NCBI GenBank assembly: GCA_963757335.1
Contig: CAVWRJ010000025.1
Coordinates: 992,001-1,056,000, forward strand
Direction of reading: 5' to 3'
Source: DASQPA01 sp963757335
Lineage (GTDB): Bacteria > Acidobacteriota > Thermoanaerobaculia > Multivoradales > UBA5704
DNA length: 64,000 bases
Shown here: positions 32,056 through 42,300 of the stretch, one piece after another
Layout of the letters: each line of letters begins with the position of its first letter
Numbering within the stretch: the first letter of the stretch is position 1
Translations under genes and position numbers: made by a program
The notes under the pieces: model-generated
What the model saw: the letters and a program-made list of their open reading frames with translations, nothing else
Databases searched by the model: none
What the model was told of the DNA's origin: nothing

Positions 32056-32886
32056 ATGGGAACCAACCAGGCGCGCGAGGAGCGCCAGCACCAGCGGATC
32101 TCCGAGCTGATCCCCTGGTATGTGAACGGAACTCTCGAATCGACCGAGCGGCAGGCGGTCGAGGCGCACGCCGCCGGCTGCCCCCGCTGCCAGGAAGAGC
32201 TCGCCGCCGCCACCCAGCTGGCGCGGGCGATCCAGGAGGCCGAGTCGGCCGCGCCCTCGCCGCACCCGGCCCAGCTCTCCCGGCTCCTGGCGCGGATCGA
32301 CGCCCACGAGGCGGCCCCCGCTGCCGACGACGCCGCTGATATCTCTGTGGACGCCACCCCCGCCAGGGCCGGGGATCGCTTCCGGAGCGGAGTCGGGCAA
32401 ATCGTGACGCCCACGAGGCAGAGCCTCTGGAGGCAGAGCAGGCGCGCCCTGGCCGCCCGTTTCGACTTCACCCCGCGGCGGATGCGCCAGCTCCTCGCCG
32501 CCGAGCTCGCGGCCGTCCTCGCCCTCGCCTCGATCCTCGCCTGGCACCTGCGGGCTCCGGCGGTGGTCGCCCCCAACCCGCCGGCCGCCGCGACCGCCCC
32601 GGCCGCCGAATACCACACCCTCTCCTCAGACGCCCCGGTGGCCGTGGCGCCGGGCACGGTGGCGCTCCGCGTCCTCTTCGCCGAGGGGGCCACGGCGGCG
32701 CGCATCCAGCAGATCCTCGCCGGCATCCGCGGCCAGATCACCGCCGGCCCCTCGCCGGTCGGGGCCTACGTCGTCGCGGTCCCGGCGGGGCCGGGCGCCG
32801 ACCCGGCCGACCTCGTCCTCGCCCACCTCAAGGCGCAACCCGAGGTAAGCTTCGCCGAGCGGGTGGCGGGAGCCGGAGGGACCTAG
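32056..32886 (+). CDS. Membrane anti-sigma factor with zinc finger and peptidase-prodomain-like C-terminus
   Basis: The 276-residue protein starts at the second ATG because AGGAGGG is then 7 bases away. The N-terminal zf-HC2-type anti-sigma domain has HAAGCPRCQEEL (HxxxCxxC, about residues 40-51). A Pro/Ala/Asp linker and one transmembrane helix (about 155-175, LLAAELAAVLALASILAWHL) follow. The outside domain (about 200-270) reads ALRVLFAEGATAARIQQILA, then YVVAVP, VLAHLKAQPEVSFAERV: the strand-helix-strand plan of the I9/fervidolysin-type prodomains of subtilases. The next gene is a subtilase, overlapping by one base, so protease and anti-sigma domain may interact. That is inference. Confidence 0.85.
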   Translation: MGTNQAREERQHQRISELIPWYVNGTLESTERQAVEAHAAGCPRCQEELAAATQLARAIQEAESAAPSPHPAQLSRLLARIDAHEAAPAADDAADISVDATPARAGDRFRSGVGQIVTPTRQSLWRQSRRALAARFDFTPRRMRQLLAAELAAVLALASILAWHLRAPAVVAPNPPAAATAPAAEYHTLSSDAPVAVAPGTVALRVLFAEGATAARIQQILAGIRGQITAGPSPVGAYVVAVPAGPGADPADLVLAHLKAQPEVSFAERVAGAGGT

Positions 32887-34205
32887 TGCACCGCCGGCTG
32901 GCCAGCTCCCTCGGCGTCTTTGGCGTCTTCGGCGTCTTCGGAATACTGGGCGTCCTCGTCCTGGGGGGGGCCTCGGGCTGCGCCAGCGGCGGTGCCGTCA
33001 CCGCCCGGAGCGAGGGGACACCGCCGACGGCAGCCCAGCGGCAGGTGATGGTCACCCTCGCGCCGGCCCCGCTCACCCTCTGGACGCTGACGACCCGCGA
33101 TCTCGCGAGCCTCTACGACCTGCGCGTCGTCTTCGCCTGGTCGTTGGGCTCGATCGGCGAGCGCTGCATCGTCTACGAGATCCGGAGGAACGGCCTGTCG
33201 CCCGAGGACGTCAGCCGCCACCTCGAACGGGACCCGCGGGTGCGCTCGGCCGAACCGATCCAGACCTTCGAGGTGCTGGGCGACGCCGGCCACCGCGGCG
33301 ACCCCTACGCCAACCTCCAGCGCGGCGCCCATACGATCGGCATCGACCAGGCCCATCGCTGGGCGACCGGCAAGGGCGTCCGGGTGGCGGTCATCGACAC
33401 CGGGGTCGACCTCGACCACCCCGACCTCCGGGGGCGGATCGCCAAGGCCAACAACTTCGTCGATCATGGCGAGCAGAGCTTCACCTCCGACATCCACGGC
33501 ACCGCCGTGGCCGGGGTCCTCGCCGCGGCGGAGGGCAACGACGTGGGGATCGCGGGGACGGCGCCGGAGGCGGAGATCTTCGCCCTCAAGGCCTGCTGGC
33601 CCCGGCCGGCCGGATCACGCCAGGCGATCTGCGACAGCTACACCCTCGCCAAGGCCATCGACTTCGCCATCGTCGAGCACGCCCAGATCCTGAACTTCAG
33701 CCTCGCCGGTCCCCCCGACCCGCTGCTCGGGCGGCTGGTCAAATCGGCGCTCGACCGCGGCATCGCCGTCGTCGCCGCCATGCCGGACGGCAATGCGCCC
33801 GGGTTCCCCGCCGCCCTCGCCGGGGTGATCGCCGTCCTCGGCAGCGACCAGGACGGCAATCTGCGCTCGCAGCTCGGGTATCTTCGGGAGGCGCGGGAGC
33901 CGCGGGGGCCCCATGAGGCCCGCGACGTGATGCTGGCGGCGCCGGGGGTGGACGTCCTCACCACCGTCCCCCACGGCTCCTACGATTTCTTCACCGGCAG
34001 CTCGCTCGCGGCGGCCGAGGTCTCGGGGGTCGCCGCCCTCCTCCTCGAACGCAAACCCGGGCTCACCCCGGCGCAGCTCGGGGCGCTCATCCGGAAGACC
34101 GCCCGGCCCATGCACCCGCCGGGCGGCGAGATCGATGCCGGCGTTTCCTTGGTCGACGCCTGCACGGCCCTCGCCCAGGTGGCCTCCGGCGTGACCTGCC
34201 CCTGA
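32886..34205 (+). CDS. Subtilisin-family (S8) serine peptidase, exported lipoprotein
   Basis: This 439-residue protein has a GTG start overlapping the anti-sigma stop (TAGTG). The signal contains GVFGVFGVFGILGVLVLGGA, then lipobox SGC. A prodomain-like part (about residues 75-130) ends in RSAEPIQTFEV. The catalytic domain has VAVIDTGVDLDHPDL (Asp), DIHGTAVAGVLAA (His) and FTGSSLAAAEVSGVAALL (Ser): the triad is complete. It sits behind sigma and anti-sigma, suggesting a system that senses or removes proteins at the envelope, possibly by acting on the anti-sigma factor. No other substrate is suggested. Confidence 0.9.
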   Translation: MHRRLASSLGVFGVFGVFGILGVLVLGGASGCASGGAVTARSEGTPPTAAQRQVMVTLAPAPLTLWTLTTRDLASLYDLRVVFAWSLGSIGERCIVYEIRRNGLSPEDVSRHLERDPRVRSAEPIQTFEVLGDAGHRGDPYANLQRGAHTIGIDQAHRWATGKGVRVAVIDTGVDLDHPDLRGRIAKANNFVDHGEQSFTSDIHGTAVAGVLAAAEGNDVGIAGTAPEAEIFALKACWPRPAGSRQAICDSYTLAKAIDFAIVEHAQILNFSLAGPPDPLLGRLVKSALDRGIAVVAAMPDGNAPGFPAALAGVIAVLGSDQDGNLRSQLGYLREAREPRGPHEARDVMLAAPGVDVLTTVPHGSYDFFTGSSLAAAEVSGVAALLLERKPGLTPAQLGALIRKTARPMHPPGGEIDAGVSLVDACTALAQVASGVTCP

Positions 34206-34216
34206 CGGCTTAGGGG

Positions 34217-34308
34217 GGTACTGGGTCATTTTGAACCTGCGGGCGGTCTCCTTCGGGCGCTCCGCGCAGCCAGTCGTCCGTCCTCGGATTTCAAACTGAC
34301 CCAGTACC
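34217..34308. repeat. Palindromic 92-bp repeat with 12-bp perfect inverted ends, copy 1
   Basis: The ends are GGTACTGGGTCA and TGACCCAGTACC, extended inward by TTGAA/TTCAA. The core (CCTGCGGGCGG...CTCCTTCGGGCGC...CGCGCAGCCAGTCG...CCGTCCTCGGA) recurs at 35674-35761. GCTTAGGGG before and GCTTAAGGGG after look like a flanking direct repeat. It lies between two convergent genes, so it might also act as a terminator. Confidence 0.8.
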
Positions 34309-34310
34309 GC

Positions 34311-35627
34311 TTAAGGGGCCGGCTTGGCGTCCGCGGCCGCCGGTTTTCCGTCCATCTCCTCGATCCGGGCGTCGGAGGGCGGGCGCTCCTTCTGGAGGCG
34401 TGCCGCCACCCGCTCGGCCTCCCCTAAGACCCGGAGGACGTTGTCGCCCGCGAGCTTCCCGATCTCCCCCTCGGTCCAGCCGCGGCGGAGGAGCTCGGCC
34501 AGGAGCACGGGGTACTCGGAAACCCCTTCGAGACCCAGCGGGGTGCGGGTGATGCCGTCGAAGTCGGAGCCCAGGCCCACGTGGTCGATCCCCGCCACCC
34601 GGCGCACGTGCTCGATATGGTCGGCGACTTGGGCGAGGGTCGCCCGCGGCTCGGCGTGGGCCGCGACCCAGGCCGCAAGCTCGCTCTTGACCCGCTCCGG
34701 CGCCTCGGGGTGGAGCGCCTTCAGGCGTGCCTCCTCGCCGTCCTTCGCCGCATTCCAGACGCGGACCTCGGTCGAGTCGAAGGTGGGGACGAAGCTCACC
34801 ATCACCACCCCGCCGTTCTTGGCCAGGAGGGCGAGGACGTCGTCCGGCACGTTTCGCGGATGATCGTCGAGGGCCCGGGCCGAGGAGTGGGAGAAGATCA
34901 CCGGCGCGGCGGAGACCGCGAGCGCCCTCTTCATGGTCTCCGGCGCGACGTGCGAGAGGTCGACCAGCATGCCCAGCCGGTTCATCTCGCGCACCACCTC
35001 CTCGCCGAAGCGGGTGAGCCCGCCGTGCTTGGGGGCGTCGGTCGCCGAGTCGGCCCAGTCGGTGTTCTTGCTGTGGGTGAGGGTCATGTAGCGGGCGCCG
35101 GCCTGGTAGAGCTGGCGGAGAACGGCGAGCGAGTCGTCGATCGAGTGCCCCCCCTCCATGCCGAGGAGCGAGGCGATCCGGCCGGCCTGGTGGATGCGCC
35201 GCACGTCGGCCGCGGTCATCGCCATCTCGAAGGTCTCGGGATAGCGCAGAGCGAGGCGGCGGACGACATCCATCTGCTCGCCGACGGCCTCGACCGCCGC
35301 CGGGCCGGTGATCTCGACCGGGATGTAGACCGACCAGAACTGCCCCCCGAGGCCGCCGCGGCGGAGCCGGGGGATGTCGGTGTGCATGGCCGGCTCGAGG
35401 CCGCTCGTATCCCTCGCGAGGTCGATCTTGTCGAGGTGGTTCTTGACCCGCTCCCGGTACTGCCAGGGGACGTCGTTGTGCCCGTCGACGAGCGGCACCC
35501 GGTCGAGGATCTTCCGCGCCCGGGCGACGAGCGCCGGATCGGGCGGCTGCCAGGCGCCCTGGGGCGGCGCCGCCGCGAGCAGCACCGAGCTGACCGCCGC
35601 CAAGGCCAGGAGCTTCTTTCGCATCAT
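34311..35627 (-). CDS. Membrane dipeptidase (renal dipeptidase family M19)
   Basis: This 438-residue zinc dipeptidase has a signal peptide (KKLLALAAVSSVLLAAAPPQ). The metal and active-site motifs are LVDGHNDVPWQ (HxD), LLGMEGGHSIDD (bridging Glu), YMTLTHSKNTDWADS, LVDLSHVAPETM, VIFSHSSARAL and HVGLGSDFDGI. All ligands of the binuclear site appear present. The family hydrolyses dipeptides, including ones with a D-residue, and some cleave beta-lactam-like rings. GAGAGGAG supports the start at 35627. It is flanked on both sides by copies of the palindromic repeat. Confidence 0.93.
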   Translation of the reverse strand: MMRKKLLALAAVSSVLLAAAPPQGAWQPPDPALVARARKILDRVPLVDGHNDVPWQYRERVKNHLDKIDLARDTSGLEPAMHTDIPRLRRGGLGGQFWSVYIPVEITGPAAVEAVGEQMDVVRRLALRYPETFEMAMTAADVRRIHQAGRIASLLGMEGGHSIDDSLAVLRQLYQAGARYMTLTHSKNTDWADSATDAPKHGGLTRFGEEVVREMNRLGMLVDLSHVAPETMKRALAVSAAPVIFSHSSARALDDHPRNVPDDVLALLAKNGGVVMVSFVPTFDSTEVRVWNAAKDGEEARLKALHPEAPERVKSELAAWVAAHAEPRATLAQVADHIEHVRRVAGIDHVGLGSDFDGITRTPLGLEGVSEYPVLLAELLRRGWTEGEIGKLAGDNVLRVLGEAERVAARLQKERPPSDARIEEMDGKPAAADAKPAP

Positions 35628-35673
35628 CGGGCTCCTCTCAACAACAAAGGTGAGGGCGCCGCCCGGCGAGGAC

Positions 35674-35761
35674 AGGCCTTCAGTTCGATCCTGCGGGCGG
35701 GCTCCTTCGGGCGCTTCGCGCAGCCAGTCGCCCGTCCTCGGAATCAAACTTAAAGCCAGTA
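35674..35761. repeat. Palindromic repeat, copy 2, flanked by a 15-bp direct repeat
   Basis: The core sequence is shared with 34217-34308 (CTGCGGGCGG, CTCCTTCGGGCGC, CGCGCAGCCAGTCG, CCGTCCTCGGA). The inverted ends are diverged (GGCCTTCAGTTCGAT against ATCAAACTTAAAGCC). It is bracketed by CCGCCCGGCGAGGAC at 35659-35673 and 35762-35776, which looks like a target duplication. It lies upstream of the dipeptidase gene. Confidence 0.75.
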
Positions 35762-35801
35762 CCGCCCGGCGAGGACCGCCGGGCGGCTCGGGCGCGGCGT
35801 G

Positions 35802-36362
35802 CTACTTGCGGGTGTACAGGCCGTCGAAGTTGTCGACCCAGGTCTTCCCGCCGTCGCGGGAGAGCTGCCAGTACTGGCGGACGTGGTTGGCGTCGATCGG
35901 CGTCCAGGAGATCCGGTCGAGGACCTTCTTCCCGGCCCTGTTCGTCCGCTCGCCCGAGAGCACCATCTTGCCGCCGGTGAACTCGCCCGAGAGGAGCAGG
36001 ATGCCGCCGGCATTGTCGATCCAGGTCTGGTGCCACTTCCGGGTACCGGGCTCGTACATGTTGAAGCTGCTGCCGGTCATCCCCTTGCCGTCGTCCCAGT
36101 TCTCCTGGATGGCACAGCCGCCCTGGATGCTCTCGATCCGGTTGGTGCCCTCGATCTCCCCCTTCGGGTTCTTGACCTCCCAGTTGCCGACCCAGAAGTC
36201 GAACTGACGGTTCTCCGGCGCCGAGCAGGGTTTGGCGGCGGGAGCGGCGGGGGCAGTAGGCGCGGCCGCGGCAGGCGCGGGAGCCTGGCCAACCACGGGG
36301 CTGAGGGCGAGCGTTCCCAGGAGGAGGGCCCAAGAGGTGGTACGAGCAGCGCGGTCCAGCAT
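35802..36362 (-). CDS. Exported DUF1579-like protein
   Basis: This 186-residue protein has a signal (RTTSWALLLGTLALSPVVGQ), an Ala/Pro linker of low complexity (about residues 27-44), then a domain beginning NRQFDFWVGNWEVKNPKG. That opening and the WxxxYxPGTRKWHQTWID-like middle part (SSFNMYEPGTRKWHQTWID) are those of the DUF1579 family, a lipocalin-like fold of unknown ligand. It lies 21 bases downstream of the NRPS stop on the same strand. Cotranscription is possible, but no biosynthetic role is implied. Confidence 0.75.
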   Translation of the reverse strand: MLDRAARTTSWALLLGTLALSPVVGQAPAPAAAAPTAPAAPAAKPCSAPENRQFDFWVGNWEVKNPKGEIEGTNRIESIQGGCAIQENWDDGKGMTGSSFNMYEPGTRKWHQTWIDNAGGILLLSGEFTGGKMVLSGERTNRAGKKVLDRISWTPIDANHVRQYWQLSRDGGKTWVDNFDGLYTRK

Positions 36363-36383
36363 TCGTTCTCTCCTTTTCGTTCG

Positions 36384-39300
36384 TTAGGCGGACGCTTCGA
36401 GCGATCGGGCTTCGAGCCATCGGCGCAGGCGATCTGCCAGCTCCTGGACGCCCGGCTCGCGCAGCAGCGAGTAGTGATCGCCGGGGAGGTCGGAGACGGC
36501 GAGAGCGCCGCCGACCAGCCTGCCCCAGCCGAGATCGGCGCCGAGACTATCCCGTTCCGGGTTGCCGAGGGTGACGAAGAGCGCCGTCCTCCCCGCCGCG
36601 GGCCGCGGCGTGTAGGCCCGCACCGCCCGGACGTTGGCACGGAAGACCCGCCAGAGGCGGCCGATCTGCTCCGCCGAGAGCCCTGCCGGCAATGCCCCGG
36701 CCGCCCGCACCCGCTCGATCACCCGGGCGAGCCCCGCCTCGGGATCGAGGCCGGCGAGCTCGGCGGGAGCGATCGCCACCGGCCGGCCGGAGAGGCCGCC
36801 GAGGTCGCGGGCGAGGCCGGCTAAGAGCAGGGCGTCATCAGGCTCCACGGTAGGCTCCGCGGTCTCCCCTGCGCTCCCAAAGCCGCTCTCCTCGCCACGC
36901 GAGCGGACCGAGGCGAGGCTGTCGAAGAGGGCCAGGAGCTCGACCTCTTCGCCAGCGTTTCGCAACTGGTGAGCCATCTCGTAGGCGATGACCCCGCCGA
37001 TCGACCAGCCCCCCAGGCGGTAGGGGCCGCGCGGCTGGGCGGCCCGGATCGCCGCGACATAGGAGGCCGCCATCGCCTCGACCGTCTCCTGCGGCGCCGT
37101 GGCGGCTCCCGGCGTTCCCGGCGCTCCCGGCGCTCCCGGCGCGAGCCCGAGCGCCTGGAGGCCGTAGACCGGCTGGTCCTCGCCCAGCCGGCGGGAGAGC
37201 TCGGCGTAGCAGAGGACGTTGCCGCCCACCGGGTGGACCAGGTAGAGGGGCGGCAAGGTTCCCTGCGGCTGGATCGGGACGAGGGCCGAGAAGCCGGGCC
37301 GCGGCTCCCGCGGCTCGGCCACCCGCTCGTGGTAGCCGAGGCTGGCCGCCAGGTCCCAGGTCACGTCGCCGAGGAAATCCTCCGCGATCTCCCGCCGCCA
37401 GCTGTCCGCCGTCTGCGCCTCGATCCCCTTGTGCTCGTGGAACTTGACGTCGCCTACCATCTTCGAGAGCTGGTGGATGCCGTCGGTCATCCGCTGCGCC
37501 TTGTCGGCGTAGGGGTCGAGCATGCCGGGATCGAAAGGGACGCCCAGGAACTCGCAGACCCGGCGCATCTCGCGCTCGGGCGCCTTCAACATCTCCTCGA
37601 AGCGCAGCTGGATCTGGCGCTCCGCCGGCACCCCTGAGAGGAGATCCAGGATGTTCTCCTGGCTCAGGTCCCAGATCAGCTCGGCCAGCTGGCGTCGGGA
37701 GAACGGGTGGCTCGGCCGGAAGAAGACCTGCTCCAGCTTGGCCTTCTCGAAGGAACGGATCATCCCGTAGGGGTGGCGCAGGAGATGGACGTAGAGCGGC
37801 GCCCTGAAGTCCTCCTCCGCCCGGGCGAGAGTCGCCGGATCGAGGGCGTACGATGGCGTCTTGTCGACCAGGAGCCGGCCGCCGATGGCTTCCTGAAGCT
37901 CCCCGTAGAGCTGCTGCACGGTGAGCCCCCGCGCCTCGGCCTCGTCCATCCGCCGCCGCGCCTCCTCCGCATCGCAGCCGTAGACCTCCATCAGGGCCCG
38001 GATCGTCCCCTCCTGCCAGAGCGCCCAGCGGCCGGAGAGGGCCGCCTTGCGCTCGGCGAGGGTGTTGAAGCCGAGAAGCTCCAGCTCCGGCGGGGCGAAG
38101 AGCGCCGGGTTGCCGGCCAGCATGACCCGCAGCAGGGTCGAGCCCGAGCGCGGCGGCGAGAGCAGGAAGACGGCGCGCCGGTTCTTCGGGGCGCTGGCGG
38201 TTTTCGGCGCCAGCGGTGGGATGACCTCGCGGAGCGTGACGAGCATGGCCGGCTCGACCCGGCCGCCGCCGCCGCCGATCGACGAGACCTTCTCCCCCGT
38301 CACCCGTTCCAGGGCCTCGGTGTAGTTCTCTTCCAGGTAGCGGGCGAGGGCACCGAGGGTCGGGGCGTCGAAGAGCGCCACGACGTAGACGTACTCGCCG
38401 AGCTTCTCCTGCAGCAGGTTGGTCAAGATGGCGCCCTTGATCGAGTTGCCGCCTAAAGCGAAGAAATCGTCCGTGGCGCTCACCCGCTCGATCCCCAGGA
38501 CCTGCCGCCAGAGGCCGGCCACGAAGCGCTCCGCCGCCGTCCGCGGCTCGACATGCTCGCCCGCCTCCGGTCGCGAGCCCTCGGGATCGGGCAGGGCCCG
38601 GCGGTCGACCTTGCCCCCCGGCGTCGTCGGCAGAGCGTCGAGGAGCACCAGGTGGACCGGCACCATGTACTCCGGCAGATGCTCGGCGAGGAAAGCGCGC
38701 AGCTCGGCGTCCGTGGGACGGCTCTCCGCAGGTCCGGCGGCGTAGGCGATCAACTTCCGTTCCCCCTGGGCGTCGGCCGGCGCCAGGACGACCGCGGCCT
38801 GGATTCCGGGGTGGCGCAGGAGAGCCGCCTCGATCTCCCCCAGCTCGATCCGGAAGCCGCGCACCTTGACCTGGTCGTCCAACCGGCCGAGGAATTCGAT
38901 CTCCCCCGCCGGGGTGAAGCGGGCGAGATCGCCGGTCCGGTAGAGCCGCTCCCCGGGCTGCCCCGAGAGCGGGTCCGGCACGAACTTGCTGGCGGTCTTC
39001 TCCGGCCGATCGAGATAGCCGCGGGCGAGCCCCACCCCGCCAACCACCAGCTCCCCCACCGCCCCGATCGGCAGCGGCAGAAGCTCGCGGTCGACGACGT
39101 AGGCGAGGACGTTCCCTACCGGCCGGCCGATGGTGATCTTCTCCTCCCTCCCGGAGAGGAGGGCGACGGTGGCGAAGATCGTCGCCTCGGTCGGGCCGTA
39201 GCAGTTGAGGAACTGCCGCCCCGGCGCCCAGCGCGCCGCCAGCTCCGCCGGACAGGCCTCGCCGCCGACGCTGATCGCCACCAGGTTGCGCAAGCGGCTT

Positions 39301-42300
39301 TCCGGCAGGACCGAGAGGAGCGACGGGGTCACCACCGCGGTCGTCACCTTCTGCTCGATCAGGCGGTCGGCGAGGACCGCCGGGGTCAGCCGCTCCTCCT
39401 CCCGGACGAGGCAGAGGCTCGCCCCGTGCGCCAGGGCGAGGAAGATCTCCAGCACCGAGGCGTCGAAGCCCACCGAGGCGGTCTGCAGAATCCGGCTCTC
39501 CGGGGTCACCCGGTAGAGGCTCGCCGCCTCCCGGATGAGGTTGACCGCCCCGCGGTGCGGCACCAGCACCCCGTTCGGGGTCCCCGTCGAACCCGAGGTG
39601 TAGATGACGTAGGCCAGGTTGTCCGGACCGACCTTCGCCGCCGGCATCTCGTCTCTCCCGATCTCTTCGGTAGGCTCCTCGTCGAGGCAGATCACCCGGG
39701 TGGGCGAATGGGCCGAATGGGCGCCTGGCTCCAACGGCTCGCCCAGCTCTCCGGCGAGACCGCGGACTGTCAAGAGCACCGGCACCCGGGAGTCGGCGAG
39801 GAGGAAGAGCAGCCGGTCGCGCGGGTTGGCCGGGTCGAGCGGCACGTAGGCGCCGCCGGCCTTGAGCACCGCGAGGAGCGCCGTCAGGAGGTCGAAGGAG
39901 CGCGGCAGGCAGAGCCCCACCCGCACCTCCGGCCCCACCCCCAGCCGGCGCAGGCGGACGGCGAGCCGCCCCGCCCGCAGATCGAGGTCGCCGTAGGTGA
40001 GGAGATCGCCGTCCAGAACCGCCGCCGGAGCCCCCGGCCGCCGCGCCGCCCAGCCCTCGAAGTGCTGGTGGAGGCAGAGCTCCGCCGAGTCGGCCGGGGC
40101 GGTGACCGGGGTGTCGTTCCAGCCGAGGAGCAGCTGGTGCCGCTCCGGGAGGGTGAGGAGGGGCAGCTCGGCGACCGGCCGCTCCGGCTCCGTCACCATC
40201 CCGGCGAGGAGACCTTCGAGCTGCCCCAGGAGGCGGAGCACGGTATCGCGCCGGAAGAGGTCGGTGTTGTAGCCGAGGACGGCCTGGAGACCCGCGCCGC
40301 TCTGCTGGAAGATGAGCGTCAGGTCGAACTTCGCCGTCCGGCTGTCGCTCCCCAGGGGAGAGAGGACGAGCCCGGGGAGGGTCAGGTCTCCCGAGCCGCC
40401 AGTTCCGCCGGCACCGCCAGCGGCCCCTCCCTGCTGCACGATGAGCATCACCTGGAAGAGCGGCGTATGTTCGAGGCTCCGCTCGACCGCCAGCTCCTCG
40501 ACCAGCTTCTCCAAGGGGACGTCCTGGTGGGCATAGGCGCCGAGGGCCGTCTCCCGCGCCTGTTTCAGAATGTCGCCGAAGCCGGGCCGGCCGACGATCC
40601 GGGTGCGGAGCACGAGAGTGTTGACGAAGAAGCCGATCAGCCCCTCGACCTCCCGGTGGGTGCGCCCGGCGATCGGGGTGCCCACCGAAAGGTCGCTCTG
40701 GCCGGTCCAGCGGAGGAGGAGGGCGTCCCAGGCGGCGAGGAGAGCCATGAAGAGGGTCGCCTGGCCGCGCCGGGTGACCTCCCGGAGGCTCTCCCCCAGG
40801 GCCGCCGGGAGCGGCCGGCCGAGGCGCTCGCCGTTCCAGGTGTGGACCGCCGGCCGCGGGAGGTCGATCGGCAGGTCGAGGACCGGCGGCGCGCCGGCCA
40901 ACCGCTCGCGCCAGTAGGCGAGCTGGGCCGCCAGCACCTCGCCGGTCAGCCACCGCCGCTGCCAGACGGCGAAGTCCGCGTACTGGACAGGGAGGGGCGG
41001 GAGCGGCGAGGGGCGCCCCTCGAAGAAGGCCCGGTAGAGGGTCGCGATCTCGCGGATGAGGATCTCCATCGACCAGCCGTCCGAGACGATGTGGTGCATG
41101 GTGAGGAGTAGGGCGTGCTCCTCCGGCCCCAGGCGGAGGGCCAGAGCGCGGAGGAGCGGTCCGGTCGCGAGATCGAACGGGCGCCAGGCGCCCGCCGCGA
41201 GGAGCCGCTCGGCGAGCCGGCCCCCCACCTCGGCCGGCAGGCCGGAGAGATCGACGACGGGGAGGGGGACCGCCCGCGCCGGCGCGATCACCTGCACCGC
41301 CTGACCGTCCACGACCGCGAAAGTCGTGCGGAGCGACTCGTGCCGCCGCACCACCTCCGAGAGGGCGGCGGCGAGAAGGCCGACCTCAAGCGTCCCTACC
41401 GCCCGTAAAGCCGTGGGGACGTTGTAGGTCGCCCGCCCGGGCTCGAACTGGTCGATGAACCAGAGCCGCTCCTGGGCGAAGGAGAGCGGCAGGCCGGCCT
41501 CCCGCGAGGCCAAGGGGAGGGGGACGATCGGCGGCGCGGGAGTCTCGCGATCCGCCTGCGCGGCCGCGATCTGGGCCGCCTGGGCGGCGAGCACGGGCGA
41601 CTCGAAGATCCGGCGCAGCGGCAGCTCGACGCCGAAGCTCTCGGCGATCCGCGAGACCATCCGGGTGGCGAGGAGAGAGTGGCCGCCGAGATCGAAGAAG
41701 TTGTCGTTCGCCCCCACCTCGGGAACGCCCAGGATCTGGGCCCAGATCCCCGCCAGCAGCTCCTCGACCGGGGTGCGCGGTGCGCGCCCGCCCCGCTCGC
41801 CCCATTCTCCCGCGGCGCTCCCGCTCGCCGGCTCGGCGGCGGCGCGGAGAGCGGCGAGGGCCTTCCGGTCGACCTTGCCGTTGGGGGTGAGCGGCAGGCG
41901 TTCCAAGGGGACGAAGTGGGAGGGGACCATGTAGTCGGGCAGCCGCAGGCGCAGCTCGTCGCGCAGGCCCTGGACGAGGGCGGGCCCGGCGGCGGGCTCG
42001 CGCGGCACGACATAGGCGACCAGCCTTCCGTCGCCGGCCGCATCCGCCGCCACGAGGACCGCCGACTCGACGATCCCCGGCTGACCGGCGAGCACCGCCT
42101 CGATCTCCTGCAGCTCGACCCGGAAGCCGCGCACCTTGATCTGGTGATCGATCCGCCCCAGGAAGTCGATCTCGCCGTCCGGCAGGACCCGGGCGAGGTC
42201 GCCCGTCCAGTAGAGCCGCGCTCCCGGCGCCGCGGCGAACGGATCGGGGACGAACTTCTCCGCCGTGAGCTCGGGGCGGCCCAGATAGCCGGCCCCCACT

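Noticed and set aside
35802..36362. Role of the DUF1579-like gene in the NRPS pathway
   Set aside because: Only position supports it. The protein has its own export signal and no biosynthetic motif.
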